Below are positions 1-10,075 of a stretch of 64,000 nucleotides of DNA, one piece after another. The stretch lies in contig NZ_CP135076.1 in assembly GCF_032229225.1 (NCBI RefSeq), positions 1,903,001-1,967,000 on the forward strand. The letters are read 5' to 3'. Source of the DNA: Stakelama saccharophila (GTDB lineage: Bacteria; Pseudomonadota; Alphaproteobacteria; Sphingomonadales; Sphingomonadaceae). The position numbers were made by a program, and so were the translations under genes. The number at the start of each line of letters is the position of its first letter. The stretch's first letter is position 1. The notes under the pieces are model-generated. The model saw only the letters and a list, made by a program, of their open reading frames with translations. It searched no databases and had not been told where the DNA came from.

Positions 1-367
<367 letters not shown>

Positions 368-511
368 GACGCGTCCCCCGCGTCGGCTTCGCAGATCACG
401 AGGCAGGCCTGACGCGAGCGGAGACGGCGGCCGTGCCGTCGCGCTCGTCATAGCGCGCCGGCGCTCTCCCGCTGGATTTTTCCGCAGAAATCGCTATGTC
501 GCGCGCCAATC

Positions 512-1840
512 ATGGCAACCAAACTTCCTGAACCGCCCAAGGTGGGCATGGTGTCGCTCGGCTGTCCCAAGAATCTGGTCGACTCCGAACGCATCCTCAC
601 CAAGCTGCGCAGCGACGGCTATCAGCTTTCGGGCGATTATGCCGGCGCGGACGTCGTCCTCGTCAACACCTGTGGCTTTCTCGACAGCGCCAAGGAAGAA
701 AGCCTCGAGGCGATCGGCGAGGCCATCGCCGAGAACGGCCGCGTCGTCGTTACCGGCTGCATGGGCAAGGAAGCCGAAACGATCCGCTCGCGCTTCCCCG
801 ACGTTCTCGCCATCACCGGCGCGCATCAGTATGAGGAGGTCGTCGGCGCCGTCCATACCGCCGCGCCGATGCCGCCCAGCGCCTATCTGAACCTCGTGCC
901 CGACAGCGGGCTGAAGCTCACCCCGCGCCATTACAGCTATCTGAAGATTTCGGAGGGCTGCAACCACCGCTGTGCCTTCTGCATCATCCCGGCGCTTCGT
1001 GGAGATCTCGTCAGCCGCCGCCCCGATGCGATCCTGCGCGAGGCGGAAAAGCTGGTCGAAGCGGGCACGAAGGAATTGCTGGTCATCAGCCAGGACACCT
1101 CGGCCTATGGCATCGACATCCGCAAGCAGCCGCGCGCATGGCACGGCCGCGAGGTCGTGCCGCACATGACCGATCTCGCCCGCGAACTCGGCCGCATCGC
1201 GCCGTGGGTACGGCTGCATTACGTCTATCCCTATCCCCATGTCGATCAGGTCATCCCGCTGATGGCCGAGGGGCTGATCACCCCCTATCTCGATATCCCG
1301 TTCCAGCATGCCAGCCGCAGCGTGCTGAGGGCGATGAAGCGCCCGGCCAACGAGGCCAGGGTGCTCGAACGCATCAAGGGCTGGCGCGCAATCTGCCCCG
1401 ATCTCGCCATCCGCTCGACCTTCGTCGTCGGCTTTCCCGGCGAGACGGAATCGGATTTCGACTATCTGATGGACTGGCTCGACGAAGCGCAGCTCGACCG
1501 CGTCGGCGCGTTCCGTTTCGAACCCGTGGAGGGCGCCGCCGCCAACGACCTGCCCGGCGCGGTGCCCGAGGAGATTAAGGAAGAACGCTACGCCCGCCTG
1601 ATGGAGAAGACCGCGACGATTTCGGCGGCCAAACTCCAGGCGAAGATCGGCCGCACGCTCGACGTCATCATCGACGAAGTCGGCGGCGACGGCGCGACCG
1701 GGCGGTCACAGGCCGATGCGCCCGAAATCGACGGCTCGGTGTTCCTGCGCGATGCGGGCCATCTGACGCAGGGCGACATCGTCGCGGTCGAGATCGAGGA
1801 CGCCGACGAACACGACCTCTACGGCGCCCCGCTCGGATAA
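512..1840 (+). CDS. rimO: Ribosomal protein S12 methylthiotransferase RimO
   Basis: Radical-SAM enzyme that adds a methylthio group to the conserved aspartate of ribosomal protein S12. The 442-residue length is normal. The N-terminal UPF0004 domain carries three cluster cysteines, near residues 18 (SLGCPKN), 54 (NTCGF) and 83 (TGCMG). The radical-SAM CxxxCxxC motif (CNHRCAFC) covers residues 150-157, and a C-terminal TRAM domain follows. The SLGCPKN opening and overall length favour RimO over the tRNA enzyme MiaB. The ATG at 512 has only a weak ribosome-binding site. A 580-bp repeat-rich gap follows. Confidence 0.95.
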   Translation: MATKLPEPPKVGMVSLGCPKNLVDSERILTKLRSDGYQLSGDYAGADVVLVNTCGFLDSAKEESLEAIGEAIAENGRVVVTGCMGKEAETIRSRFPDVLAITGAHQYEEVVGAVHTAAPMPPSAYLNLVPDSGLKLTPRHYSYLKISEGCNHRCAFCIIPALRGDLVSRRPDAILREAEKLVEAGTKELLVISQDTSAYGIDIRKQPRAWHGREVVPHMTDLARELGRIAPWVRLHYVYPYPHVDQVIPLMAEGLITPYLDIPFQHASRSVLRAMKRPANEARVLERIKGWRAICPDLAIRSTFVVGFPGETESDFDYLMDWLDEAQLDRVGAFRFEPVEGAAANDLPGAVPEEIKEERYARLMEKTATISAAKLQAKIGRTLDVIIDEVGGDGATGRSQADAPEIDGSVFLRDAGHLTQGDIVAVEIEDADEHDLYGAPLG

Positions 1841-1868
1841 GTTCACGCGCCGCATCGTTCCACACCCG

Positions 1869-1930
1869 CCATCCTGACGAAAGCCAGTATCCATAAACGG
1901 ATGCCGGATCAGACCCGGCATGACGACCAG
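1869..1930. repeat. REP-like intergenic repeat
   Basis: A short inverted repeat lies just after rimO: ATGCCGG at 1901 pairs with CCGGCAT ending about 1922, around an AGACC-type centre, followed by GAC. Elements of this ATGCCGGATC..CCGGCATGAC type are common between genes in alphaproteobacteria. It has no coding potential and may act as a 3' mRNA stem-loop. Confidence 0.55.
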
Positions 1931-1957
1931 ACGAAGGGGTGTCGCTCCATGGCGCCG

Positions 1958-2070
1958 TCCTCCCCTCCCTTCCAGGGAGGGGCCGGGGGTGGGTGCGAGC
2001 GAAGCGAGCCCCAACGCCAGCCAAGCAAAGCCGAGGCATCGAGCCTCGCCTTCGCTGAACCCACCCCTTG
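1958..2070. repeat. Second REP-like cluster (CCCTCCC/GGGAGGG and GGGTGGGT/ACCCACCC arms)
   Basis: CCCCTCCCTTCC pairs with GGGAGGGG at 1970-1983. A GGGTGGGT arm at about 1987-1994 pairs with ACCCACCC at about 2060-2067 across a spacer rich in GCGAGCGAAGCGAGC. This is a typical sphingomonad intergenic palindrome. Three different repeats lie side by side in the gap 1841-2420, which otherwise contains no gene. Confidence 0.5.
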
Positions 2071-2074
2071 CCCC

Positions 2075-2246
2075 CCTTCGCAAGGATGCCTCTACGAAAG
2101 GCGCGAAATGGAAATCTCTTTCGTCATGCTGAACTTGTTTCAGCATCCACCTGGCTGCAATAGTAAACGCGTAAGCTAAGCGGCTCGGCGGACCCGACCT
2201 CCGCCGGGGAGACGAGAATGGTTTTCGCAGAGGCATCCTCGAAAGG
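2075..2246. repeat. MITE-like element, copy 1 (about 170 bp with imperfect terminal inverted repeats)
   Basis: The left arm (2076-2100, core AGGATGCCTCTACGAAA) is the near-perfect inverse of the right arm (2223-2246, TTTCGCAGAGGCATCCTCGAAA). Inside are a TCATGCTGAACTTG-type repeat (2124-2150) and a degraded GGACCCG..GCCGGGG palindrome. The whole unit matches, in inverse orientation, the element at 49181-49340. It has no reading frame of its own, so it would be a non-autonomous element or a composite of REP units. Confidence 0.55.
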
Positions 2247-2420
2247 GAGGGGAAATGGATGGCGGCCTCCCAGGAGCAGATCTTAATCCGCTACCTGGCC
2301 CTGCTCCCAAAAACCCCTGTCCTCCACGCCCGGCTTTTGGCAGAACGCCGCTCCATGATGAACGCAGCCACCTCCGCCCGCCCGTCCCGTACGCTTTGCC
2401 GGGAGGGTGTCCCGGGGGCG

Positions 2421-3851
2421 ATGTCGCGCAAACTTCGCGTATTTGCGCCGCGGCGGGCGGTGCGTATCGGGCTGGCCTCGCTGCTCGTCGCAGCACCGCT
2501 GCCGGCGCTCGCCCAGGCCCTTACCGCCGAGCAGACGCAGGCGGTCGACAAGATCGTCACCGGCGCACTGTCCGAAAGCCAGGTGCCGTCCGCCTCGATC
2601 GCGATCGTTCGCGACGGAAGGATCGTCTATACCAAAGCCTATGGCGATCAGGGCCCGAACGTCGCCGGAACGACCGCCGATGCACGCTATCAGATCGCCT
2701 CCATCTCGAAGCAGTTCACGGCCGCCGGGCTGTTGCTGCTGGAGGATCAGGGCAAGCTCGACCTCGATGACAAGGTCGCGAAATATTTTCCGGAGATCAC
2801 CGGCTCCGACAAGATGACGATCCGCAACCTGCTCAGCCACACCTCCGGCCTGCAGGATTACTGGCCGCAGGACTACAGTTTCGCGCTGATGGAAGATCCG
2901 GTGAAGCCGCAGGAAATCGTCGATCGCTGGGCGAAGAAACCGCTCGACTTCGAACCGGGAACCCAGTGGCAATATTCCAATACCGGTTATGTCGTCGCCG
3001 GCATGATCCTGGAAAAGGTGTCGGGCGAAAAGCTGATGCCGTTCCTGCGCAAGCATATATTCCGGCCGCTGCACATGAATCCGATCAACCAGGATCTGGC
3101 TCAGGGCAAGGGATTCCCGACCGGCTATCATCGCTACGCGCTGGGGCCGGTGCGCCCCGAAAAACCGGCAGCACCCGGCTGGTTGTGGGCGGCGGGCGAG
3201 CTTTCGATGACGGCCGGCGACCTCGCGCGGTGGGACATCGCCCGGATCGACCGCACAGTCCTGCCCGACGACGACTGGAAGGCGCAGGAAACGGTCTTCC
3301 GGCTCGCGGATGGGACGCCCACCGGTTACGGCCTTGGCGTGTCGCTTTCCGAACGCGATGGCGACAAGGTCGTCAGCCATGGCGGTGAAGCAGTCGGCTT
3401 TCTGAGCGAGAATGTCGTCGTTCCGGCTGAGAAATTCGCCGTCGTGGCGCTGGTGAACGCCGATTTCGGGCGCGCCACCAGCGCGATCACCAAACAGATC
3501 TCCGATCTCCTGCTCCCGGCGGCGCATGATCGACAGGTCGAACAGGCCCGGCTCATGCTGGCGCGGAAATTCTTCAAGCAGCTTCAGTCCGGCAAGCCGG
3601 ACCGCTCGCTGTTGACGGCGGATGCACGCTATTATTTCTCCGATCAGGCAGTGCAGGACTATGCCGGCAGTCTCGCCCCGCTCGGCGAACCGACGAGCTT
3701 CGAAGCCATCGGCGAGCCCAGGCTGCGCGGCGGCTTCGTCAATCGCAACTACCGGATTACCTATCCCGACCGGACGCTGCTTCTCGTCACCTACGCGCAG
3801 GCGGGCACGGACGGAAAGTTCGAACAGTTCATCGTCATGCCGGGCGGCTGA
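2421..3851 (+). CDS. Secreted serine hydrolase, beta-lactamase class C / D-alanyl-D-alanine peptidase fold
   Basis: A 476-residue exported member of the beta-lactamase/transpeptidase-like family (esterase, peptidase or penicillin-binding type). The ATG at 2421 opens a signal peptide: RR-containing n-region, hydrophobic core about residues 16-28, ALAQA cleavage site. The active-site set is complete: SISK (Ser94, Lys97), YSN (Tyr185), and HGG at 320-322. A C-terminal domain of about 130 residues follows, as in many stand-alone serine hydrolases. The frame is open further upstream, but those codons lie in repeat DNA and would bury the signal peptide. The true substrate cannot be told; it need not be a beta-lactamase. 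It precedes the M17 peptidase by 64 bases. Confidence 0.85.
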   Translation: MSRKLRVFAPRRAVRIGLASLLVAAPLPALAQALTAEQTQAVDKIVTGALSESQVPSASIAIVRDGRIVYTKAYGDQGPNVAGTTADARYQIASISKQFTAAGLLLLEDQGKLDLDDKVAKYFPEITGSDKMTIRNLLSHTSGLQDYWPQDYSFALMEDPVKPQEIVDRWAKKPLDFEPGTQWQYSNTGYVVAGMILEKVSGEKLMPFLRKHIFRPLHMNPINQDLAQGKGFPTGYHRYALGPVRPEKPAAPGWLWAAGELSMTAGDLARWDIARIDRTVLPDDDWKAQETVFRLADGTPTGYGLGVSLSERDGDKVVSHGGEAVGFLSENVVVPAEKFAVVALVNADFGRATSAITKQISDLLLPAAHDRQVEQARLMLARKFFKQLQSGKPDRSLLTADARYYFSDQAVQDYAGSLAPLGEPTSFEAIGEPRLRGGFVNRNYRITYPDRTLLLVTYAQAGTDGKFEQFIVMPGG

Positions 3852-3915
3852 GCGGGATCGCACATCGCGATCCGCGCATTGGACATAGCAGACCATTCCG
3901 AAAGGCGACCCATTC

Positions 3916-5310
3916 ATGACCGACGCGGCGTCCCTCCTCCAGCCCGACCGCGGGCAGCCGGCCACCACCATCCACCTCGTCGACAACAACAGCTATGACG
4001 CGTGGCTGGGCGTGCAGCCGCAGCGGCATCGCACCGCGCTGTCGGCGCAGCGGTTTGCGCCTTCGGATCACGCCTGCGCGATTCTTCCCGGCGATTCGCC
4101 CGGCGAGTGGTGCGCCGTCGCCGCCGTGAAGGACATCGGCACGCTGTCGCCCTGGTGCCTGGCGAAGGCGGCCGAGCAGCTACCCGAAGGCACATACCGG
4201 CTGGCGAAGGGCGAGCCGGGCGCGGCGATGCTGGGCTGGCTGGCCGCGCAACATCGCTTCGATCGCTACCGCAAGGAAGACCATCGCCCCGGCCCGCGAA
4301 TCCTGGTGACCAGAGAAGCGGCGCGGATCGAGGAGACCGTTCTGATCGCCGAGGCGACCATGCGGGTGCGCGATCTCGTCAATACCGGTGCCGGTGACCT
4401 CGGCCCGGCCGAGCTGGAGGCGGAAGCCGCCGATCTGGCACGCAGGCACGGCGGCCGGATAACGGTAACCAGCGGCCGCGATCTCGAAGACGGCTATCCG
4501 ATGATCCACGCCGTGGGACGCGCGGCGGCCGAAGGACGCCAACCGCGGCTGATCGAACTGGAATGGGGACGCGAGGATCACCCGCGAGTTGCGATCGTCG
4601 GCAAGGGCGTGTGTTTCGATTCCGGCGGCTTGGACATCAAGCCGGCCTCCGGAATGCGGTTGATGAAGAAGGACATGGGCGGTTCGGCCCATGCGTTGGC
4701 GCTGGCCGGGCTCGTCATGGCCTCGCGGTTGCCCGTTCGCCTGCACCTGCTGGTGCCGGCGGTGGAGAACGCGGTCGCCGGCAACGCCTTTCGCCCCGGC
4801 GACGTTCTGCGGACGCGCAAAGGACTTACGGTCGAAAACACCAACACCGATGCCGAGGGGCGGCTGATCCTGGGTGATGCGCTGACAAAGGCAGGCGAAA
4901 GCGGCCCCGAGCTGATCCTGGACTTCGCCACCCTGACCGGTGCCGCGCGCGTCGCGCTGGGGCCTGATCTTCCCGCGACCTTCATCCGCGACGAAACGCT
5001 TGCCGGGCAGTTCCAGACGGCGGCCGATGCCGAGAGCGACCCGATCTGGCGCATGCCGTTATGGGACGGTTATGACGAGATGCTGAAGTCCGACATCGCC
5101 GACCTCGTCAACGCGCCCGAGGGCGGATTCGCCGGCGCCGTGACCGCCGCGCTGTTTCTGCGCCGGTTCGTGCCGAGAGACACGCCCTGGGCGCATCTCG
5201 ACGTGTTCGCATGGCGGCCGAGCGCCAAGCCCGGACGCCCGAAAGGCGGCGATGCCTTCGGACTCAGGGCGGCGTTCCGGATGTTAAAGGATCGCTATCC
5301 GGCGGCCTGA
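3916..5310 (+). CDS. Leucyl aminopeptidase family protein (M17)
   Basis: Cytosolic two-metal aminopeptidase that removes N-terminal residues from peptides. The 464 residues comprise a divergent N-terminal domain (about 1-145) and a conserved catalytic domain. Catalytic-domain motifs are GKGVCFDSGG (229-238), MKKDMGG (250-256) and the family signature NTDAEGRL (310-317), which supplies metal ligands and the catalytic arginine. The shortened, divergent N-terminal half resembles the PepB-like / 'leucyl aminopeptidase family' proteins of sphingomonads rather than classical PepA. It may be co-transcribed with the upstream secreted hydrolase. Confidence 0.9.
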   Translation: MTDAASLLQPDRGQPATTIHLVDNNSYDAWLGVQPQRHRTALSAQRFAPSDHACAILPGDSPGEWCAVAAVKDIGTLSPWCLAKAAEQLPEGTYRLAKGEPGAAMLGWLAAQHRFDRYRKEDHRPGPRILVTREAARIEETVLIAEATMRVRDLVNTGAGDLGPAELEAEAADLARRHGGRITVTSGRDLEDGYPMIHAVGRAAAEGRQPRLIELEWGREDHPRVAIVGKGVCFDSGGLDIKPASGMRLMKKDMGGSAHALALAGLVMASRLPVRLHLLVPAVENAVAGNAFRPGDVLRTRKGLTVENTNTDAEGRLILGDALTKAGESGPELILDFATLTGAARVALGPDLPATFIRDETLAGQFQTAADAESDPIWRMPLWDGYDEMLKSDIADLVNAPEGGFAGAVTAALFLRRFVPRDTPWAHLDVFAWRPSAKPGRPKGGDAFGLRAAFRMLKDRYPAA

Positions 5311-5317
5311 CGCGTGC

Positions 5318-5710
5318 TCAGCGGTGGTGCGAACCCGCCGCAACCGTGACCCAATCGAACGCCCGCTCTTCATAGACGGACGTTGCCGGCGCCGAAAAGG
5401 CGTGAGGGTTTGCGAAATTGCCCAGAGGTACGGCGATCAGCCCCGGTTCCTCCTGCGTGCGATAAAGGGCGTTGGAGCCGCAGCGCGGGCAAAAGCGATA
5501 GCGAATCCAGGCTCCGCTATCGGCGATCCGTTCATATTGCGCGGTGCTGCCGTCCACCGTAACGGCGTTTTCCGGGAAACGCGCCTGAGCGGAAAAGGCG
5601 CTGCCGGTCCGCTGCTGACAGGCCAGACAGTGGCAGACGGAAACCCGGACCGGTTCGCCCGTGCAGCGAACGGTCACGGCGCCGCACCGGCATTCGGCGA
5701 CCCGGATCAT
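5318..5710 (-). CDS. GFA/CENP-V family zinc protein
   Basis: A 130-residue protein with the fold of glutathione-dependent formaldehyde-activating enzyme. The zinc ligands are visible: CxC at Cys7/Cys9, a CHCLAC group (Cys26, Cys28, Cys31) and CPRCGS (Cys74, Cys77). Most members of this broad family have no proven activity, so a formaldehyde role should not be assumed. Its ATG overlaps the tpiA stop codon (ATGA at 5707-5710), so the two genes are translationally coupled. Confidence 0.85.
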   Translation of the reverse strand: MIRVAECRCGAVTVRCTGEPVRVSVCHCLACQQRTGSAFSAQARFPENAVTVDGSTAQYERIADSGAWIRYRFCPRCGSNALYRTQEEPGLIAVPLGNFANPHAFSAPATSVYEERAFDWVTVAAGSHHR

Positions 5711-6459
5711 TGCGAGAGCGCCGCCGCGGCCTCGATGATCGGCATGAATTTCTCCGCCGTAAGGCTGGCACCGCCAACCAGCGCGCCGTCGACATTGTCG
5801 ATGCCGATGATCGCGGCCGCATTGTCGCCCGTCACCGAACCGCCGTACAAAATGCGGATGCCGTCTGCCGCGTCGCCGACCATCCGCCGAAGCTGGGCCC
5901 GGGCGATGGCGTGGATGGCGGCGATGTCGTCGGCTTGGGGCGTGCGTCCGGTGCCGATCGCCCAGCGCGGCTCATAAGACAGCGTAAACCATTCGGGCGC
6001 GGCATTGTCGGGAACCGATTTTTCGATCTGCGCCTGGACAACGCGCTCAGCCCGGCCGGCATCGCGCTCGGCCTCGGTCTCACCGACGCACAGAATGACG
6101 TTCAGCCCCGCGCCGTGCGCGGCCGCCGCCTTTGCCCAGGCGTCGTGGCTGGTCTCGTGCTGGTCGGCACGGCGTTCCGAATGTCCGACGATGACGCAAT
6201 CCGCGCCCGCCTCCTTCAGCATCGCCGCCGACACGCAGCCGGTATGGGCGCCACTGGCCTCGGCATGTACGTCCTGCGCACCGATCGACAGACCACCGGC
6301 AACCGCGACGGCCGGCGCAATCAGCGTGAACGGCACGCACAGCGCGACGTCGATTTCCGGCGTCCGGGCGGCGCATTCCGCGATCGCGCGAACCTGCGGC
6401 AGATCGGCCTGCACGCCGTTCATCTTCCAGTTTCCCGCAACGAGCTTTCGACGCGTCAT
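5707..6459 (-). CDS. tpiA: Triosephosphate isomerase
   Basis: Glycolytic and gluconeogenic enzyme interconverting dihydroxyacetone phosphate and glyceraldehyde-3-phosphate. It has 250 residues, the usual length. Catalytic residues are present: Asn10 and Lys12 in NWKMN, His93 in GHSERR, and Glu163 in SYEPRWAIGTG. The usual AYEPVWAIGTG is slightly altered but the glutamate is kept. The ATG at 6459 has a good Shine-Dalgarno (GGGAGGA) just upstream and excludes an unsupported 29-codon extension. It is divergent from ppiD, with about 150 bases between them holding both promoters. Confidence 0.96.
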   Translation of the reverse strand: MTRRKLVAGNWKMNGVQADLPQVRAIAECAARTPEIDVALCVPFTLIAPAVAVAGGLSIGAQDVHAEASGAHTGCVSAAMLKEAGADCVIVGHSERRADQHETSHDAWAKAAAAHGAGLNVILCVGETEAERDAGRAERVVQAQIEKSVPDNAAPEWFTLSYEPRWAIGTGRTPQADDIAAIHAIARAQLRRMVGDAADGIRILYGGSVTGDNAAAIIGIDNVDGALVGGASLTAEKFMPIIEAAAALSQ

Positions 6460-6610
6460 CCATCCTCCCGCTACTGTTGTGTATGTCCCTATCAGGCCCA
6501 GCAGCCGGCACAAGCGCCTCCGCTCCGGCGCGCCGCGGCCCGCCATTGCCGAGCGCGACCACAGGCCCTAAAGCGACGCGAACGCTTCATTGTTTCATCG
6601 AAGGGCCTGC

Positions 6611-8551
6611 ATGCTCAGCTTCATCCGGCGACTCACCAAATCGCGTCTCGGCGTGATCGTCACCCTGATCGTTCTCGTCGTGATCGCCCTAGCCTTCGCC
6701 GCCGGCGACATCAGTTCCTTCGGCCCGGCATCGGGCGGCGATCCCAATTCCGTCGCCGTCGTCGGCGACACGACGGTCGGACAGGCGGAACTGCGCGACC
6801 GGGCGCAACTCGCGGTCGATCGGATCCGCCAGCAGCAGCCTCAGGCCAATCTGAGCGAGTTCGCCGCGCAGGGCGGACTGGGCGACGTTCTGAATCAGAT
6901 CATCAACGGCGTCGCGCTGGAACAGTTCGGCCACGCGTCCGGCATGGTCGTGTCGAAAAAGCTGATCGACGGACAGATTGCGAGCTTCCCGGCTTTTCAG
7001 GGACTGGACGGCAAGTTCGATCAGGAACAGTTCAACCGCGTCCTGGCGACGCAGGGCGTGACTGCTGATCAGATTCGTGCCGATATCCGGCGGCAGACGC
7101 TGGCGCAGTGGTTGATGACCCCGACGCTGGAGGCAAGTTACGTACCGCAGCAGGTTGCGCTGCCCTATGCCTCGCTGTTGCTGGAAAAACGGCACGGCGC
7201 GATCGCCTTCCTTCCGACCCGTTCGGTCGATCCCGGCGACGAGCCGGACGATGGCGAACTGAAGAAATATTACCAGTCGCACGTCGCCCGCTACACCGTG
7301 CCCGAGCGCCGCGTAATCCGGTACGCCACCGTCGCGCCGGACGATGTGGCCGATCGCGCGACGCCGACGGACGCCGAAATCGCCCAGGCATATCGCGCCG
7401 CCGGCACGCGCTATGCGGCCAAACAGCAGCGCAGCGTGCAGCAATTGGTGGTTGCGGATGCCAAGCAGGCGCAGGCCGTTGCGAAGAAGATCGCCGCCGG
7501 CACCTCCGTTTCCGCCGCGGCCGATAGTATCGGCCTGGAAGCCACGACCATCGCCGACGTGACGCGGGAGGCGCTGGCCGACCGCACCAGCGACGATTTC
7601 GCCAAGGCGGTCTTCTCGGCAAGGGACCAGGCGGTGGTCGGTCCCGTCCAGTCCGCGCTCGGTTATTATGTCGGCAAGGTGACCGACATATCGCAGGTCC
7701 CCGGCAAAACGCTGGCGCAGGCCACGCCCGAAATCGCGGAAAAGCTGAAACAGCAAAAGCTTCGCGACATCATCAACGCGCTTCAGGACAAGCTCGACAG
7801 CGGCATCACCGACGGCGCGACCTTTGCCGAACTGGTCAAGGAGAACCAGCTCGACGCGAAACAGACCGCGCCGGTTCTGCCCACGGGCGTCGACCCGGAA
7901 CACCCGGAAAACAAGCCGGACCCCGCCCTGTCACGCGTGGTCGAGGCCGGCTTCGCCGCCATGCAGGGCGACGCGCCGCAACTGGTGCAGTTGAACGACG
8001 ACGGCACCTTCGCGCTCGTCGCGCTCGGCCGCGTCGTGCCCAAGGCTGCGAAGTCGCTGGACGAAATCCACGACGCGGTGGTTCGCGACTATATGGTCGA
8101 CCAGGCCAAGTCGAAGGCGCGCGCGCTGGCGCAAAAGGCCGTGGACAAGGTCAACAAGGGCACGTCGCTTGGCCAGGCGATCGCCGACACCGGCGTCCGC
8201 GCGCCAGCGCCGGAACAGGTCGATGCCACACGCGCCGATCTCGCCCGCAATCGCCAGCAGGTGCCGCCGCCGATCGCATTGATGTTCTCGATGGACGAGG
8301 GGCAGGCGAAGCTGCTCGAAGCTCCCAACAACAGCGGCTGGTTCGTCATCCATCTCGATCAGGTTGACAAGGGCGATGCGTCCGACGACGCGGATCTCGT
8401 AAAGCAGACCCGTCAGGGCCTCGGCGGCGTGGTCGGCGAGGAATATGCCGAGCAGTTCGCCAAGGCGGTTCGTCTCGGCATCGGCGTGAAGCGCAACGAA
8501 GACGCGCTGGCCAAGCTCCGCACCGAGCTGGGCGGCGGCGCCACGCCCTGA
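6611..8551 (+). CDS. ppiD: PpiD-type membrane-anchored periplasmic foldase (peptidyl-prolyl isomerase family)
   Basis: A 646-residue SurA/PpiD-type chaperone. It is anchored by one N-terminal helix (about residues 14-31, VIVTLIVLVVIALAF) with the bulk in the periplasm. A SurA_N-like region follows (about 50-200), then parvulin-like segments (about 225-370) and a helical C-terminal domain. It would help newly exported proteins leave the Sec translocon. The ATG at 6611 puts MLSFIRRL directly before the membrane helix, the typical PpiD start. trpE begins six bases after its stop, which suggests read-through into the tryptophan genes. Confidence 0.88.
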   Translation: MLSFIRRLTKSRLGVIVTLIVLVVIALAFAAGDISSFGPASGGDPNSVAVVGDTTVGQAELRDRAQLAVDRIRQQQPQANLSEFAAQGGLGDVLNQIINGVALEQFGHASGMVVSKKLIDGQIASFPAFQGLDGKFDQEQFNRVLATQGVTADQIRADIRRQTLAQWLMTPTLEASYVPQQVALPYASLLLEKRHGAIAFLPTRSVDPGDEPDDGELKKYYQSHVARYTVPERRVIRYATVAPDDVADRATPTDAEIAQAYRAAGTRYAAKQQRSVQQLVVADAKQAQAVAKKIAAGTSVSAAADSIGLEATTIADVTREALADRTSDDFAKAVFSARDQAVVGPVQSALGYYVGKVTDISQVPGKTLAQATPEIAEKLKQQKLRDIINALQDKLDSGITDGATFAELVKENQLDAKQTAPVLPTGVDPEHPENKPDPALSRVVEAGFAAMQGDAPQLVQLNDDGTFALVALGRVVPKAAKSLDEIHDAVVRDYMVDQAKSKARALAQKAVDKVNKGTSLGQAIADTGVRAPAPEQVDATRADLARNRQQVPPPIALMFSMDEGQAKLLEAPNNSGWFVIHLDQVDKGDASDDADLVKQTRQGLGGVVGEEYAEQFAKAVRLGIGVKRNEDALAKLRTELGGGATP

Positions 8552-8556
8552 CGCGA

Positions 8557-10062
8557 ATGACCCGGAATAAGCAGGCTGCCCGTCAGGCGCTGGAAGCCGG
8601 CCGGCCGGCGCTGATCTGGCAGCGTATCGTCGCCGATACCGAGACGCCGGTCGCTGCCGCACTGAAGCTGATGGCGTCCGACCGTGGCGATTTCCTGCTC
8701 GAATCGGTCGAGGGGGGCGCCGTTCGGGGGCGGCACAGCCTGATCGGGCTCGCGCCCGATCTCGTCTTTCGGGCAAGGGGCCATGTCGCCGAGATCAATC
8801 GTCAGTGGCTCACCGACCGCGATGCGTTCGAACGAACCGACGCGCCGTCGCTGGAGGCATTGCGCGTGCTGGTGGATCAGTGCCGCATGGATGTGCCGGA
8901 GGGCCTTCCCCGTGCCCTCGCCTGCCTCGTCGGCTATTTCGGGTACGAAACAGTCGGCCTCGTGGAGAAACTTCCGCAGCCGGCAAGCGATCCGCTCGAA
9001 CTGCCCGACATGATGTTTGTTCGGCCGACCGTGCTGTTGGTCTTCGACCGGCTTGCCGATGCGCTTTTCATCGTCGCACCCGTCTGGCCGGACGCTGCGC
9101 CGTCCGACCGCCTGCTGCAAGCCGCCGAAGATCGGATCGAGGCGACGGCCGCGCGGCTGGCGCAGGCATCGCTCCCGCCGGCCACCGCCCTGGAGGCCGC
9201 GCCCGACCTCGCGCTGGAGCCGCAGCTCGATCCGGTGCGCTATGCGGCGATGGTCGGCCGCGCCAAGGATTATATCGACGCCGGTGACATCTTCCAGGTC
9301 GTGCTGGCGCAGCGTTTCACCACGCCGTTTCCGCTGCCGCCGTTCGAGCTTTACCGCGCGTTGCGGCGCGTGAACCCCTCGCCCTATCTCTATCATCTCG
9401 ATATGCCCGGTTTCGCGTTGACGGGGTCGAGCCCGGAAATCCTCGTTCGCGTCCGCGACGGCGAGGTCACGATCCGGCCCATCGCGGGAACCCGGCCGCG
9501 CGGCCGTACCGCGGCGGAAGACGAAGCGAACCGCAACGACCTGCTCGCCGATCCCAAGGAACGCGCCGAGCACCTGATGCTGCTCGATCTGGGCCGCAAC
9601 GATACAGGCCGCGTGGCAAAGGCGGGAACCGTCCGCGTCACCGACAGCTACACGATAGAATATTACAGCCACGTCATGCACATCGTGTCGAACGTCGTCG
9701 GCACGATGCGAGAGGATCGCGACGCACTCGATGGCCTGTTTGCCGGCTTTCCCGCGGGAACGGTCAGCGGCGCGCCCAAGGTCAGGGCGTGCGAGATCAT
9801 CGCCGAACTCGAGCCGGAGCGGCGCGGTCCCTATGCCGGGTGCGTGGGCTATTTCTCGCCCGACGGCTCGATGGATTCCTGCATCGTATTGCGCACGGCG
9901 GTCGTGAAGGACGGGACCATGCACGTACAGGCCGGCGCGGGCATCGTCGCCGACAGCGACCCCGCTTACGAACAGCGGGAGTGCGAGGCCAAGGCCGGCG
10001 CCCTGATCGCGGCCGCCCGCGAAGCGGTCGCCCGCGCGGCGGAACCGCGCCACGGGCAATAG
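8557..10062 (+). CDS. trpE: Anthranilate synthase component I
   Basis: Converts chorismate to anthranilate with ammonia supplied by TrpG, the first step of tryptophan synthesis. It has 501 residues. The N-terminal domain carries the LLESVEGG segment (LLES at 47-50), the region of the feedback tryptophan site. The chorismate-binding domain keeps SPEILVR, the IAGTRPRG block, the LGRNDTGRV segment and a C-terminal AGAGIVADSDP region. It is unfused. An antisense gene separates it from trpGDC, so the tryptophan genes form two blocks here. Confidence 0.96.
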   Translation: MTRNKQAARQALEAGRPALIWQRIVADTETPVAAALKLMASDRGDFLLESVEGGAVRGRHSLIGLAPDLVFRARGHVAEINRQWLTDRDAFERTDAPSLEALRVLVDQCRMDVPEGLPRALACLVGYFGYETVGLVEKLPQPASDPLELPDMMFVRPTVLLVFDRLADALFIVAPVWPDAAPSDRLLQAAEDRIEATAARLAQASLPPATALEAAPDLALEPQLDPVRYAAMVGRAKDYIDAGDIFQVVLAQRFTTPFPLPPFELYRALRRVNPSPYLYHLDMPGFALTGSSPEILVRVRDGEVTIRPIAGTRPRGRTAAEDEANRNDLLADPKERAEHLMLLDLGRNDTGRVAKAGTVRVTDSYTIEYYSHVMHIVSNVVGTMREDRDALDGLFAGFPAGTVSGAPKVRACEIIAELEPERRGPYAGCVGYFSPDGSMDSCIVLRTAVVKDGTMHVQAGAGIVADSDPAYEQRECEAKAGALIAAAREAVARAAEPRHGQ

Positions 10063-10075
10063 CCCCGCCGGACGA

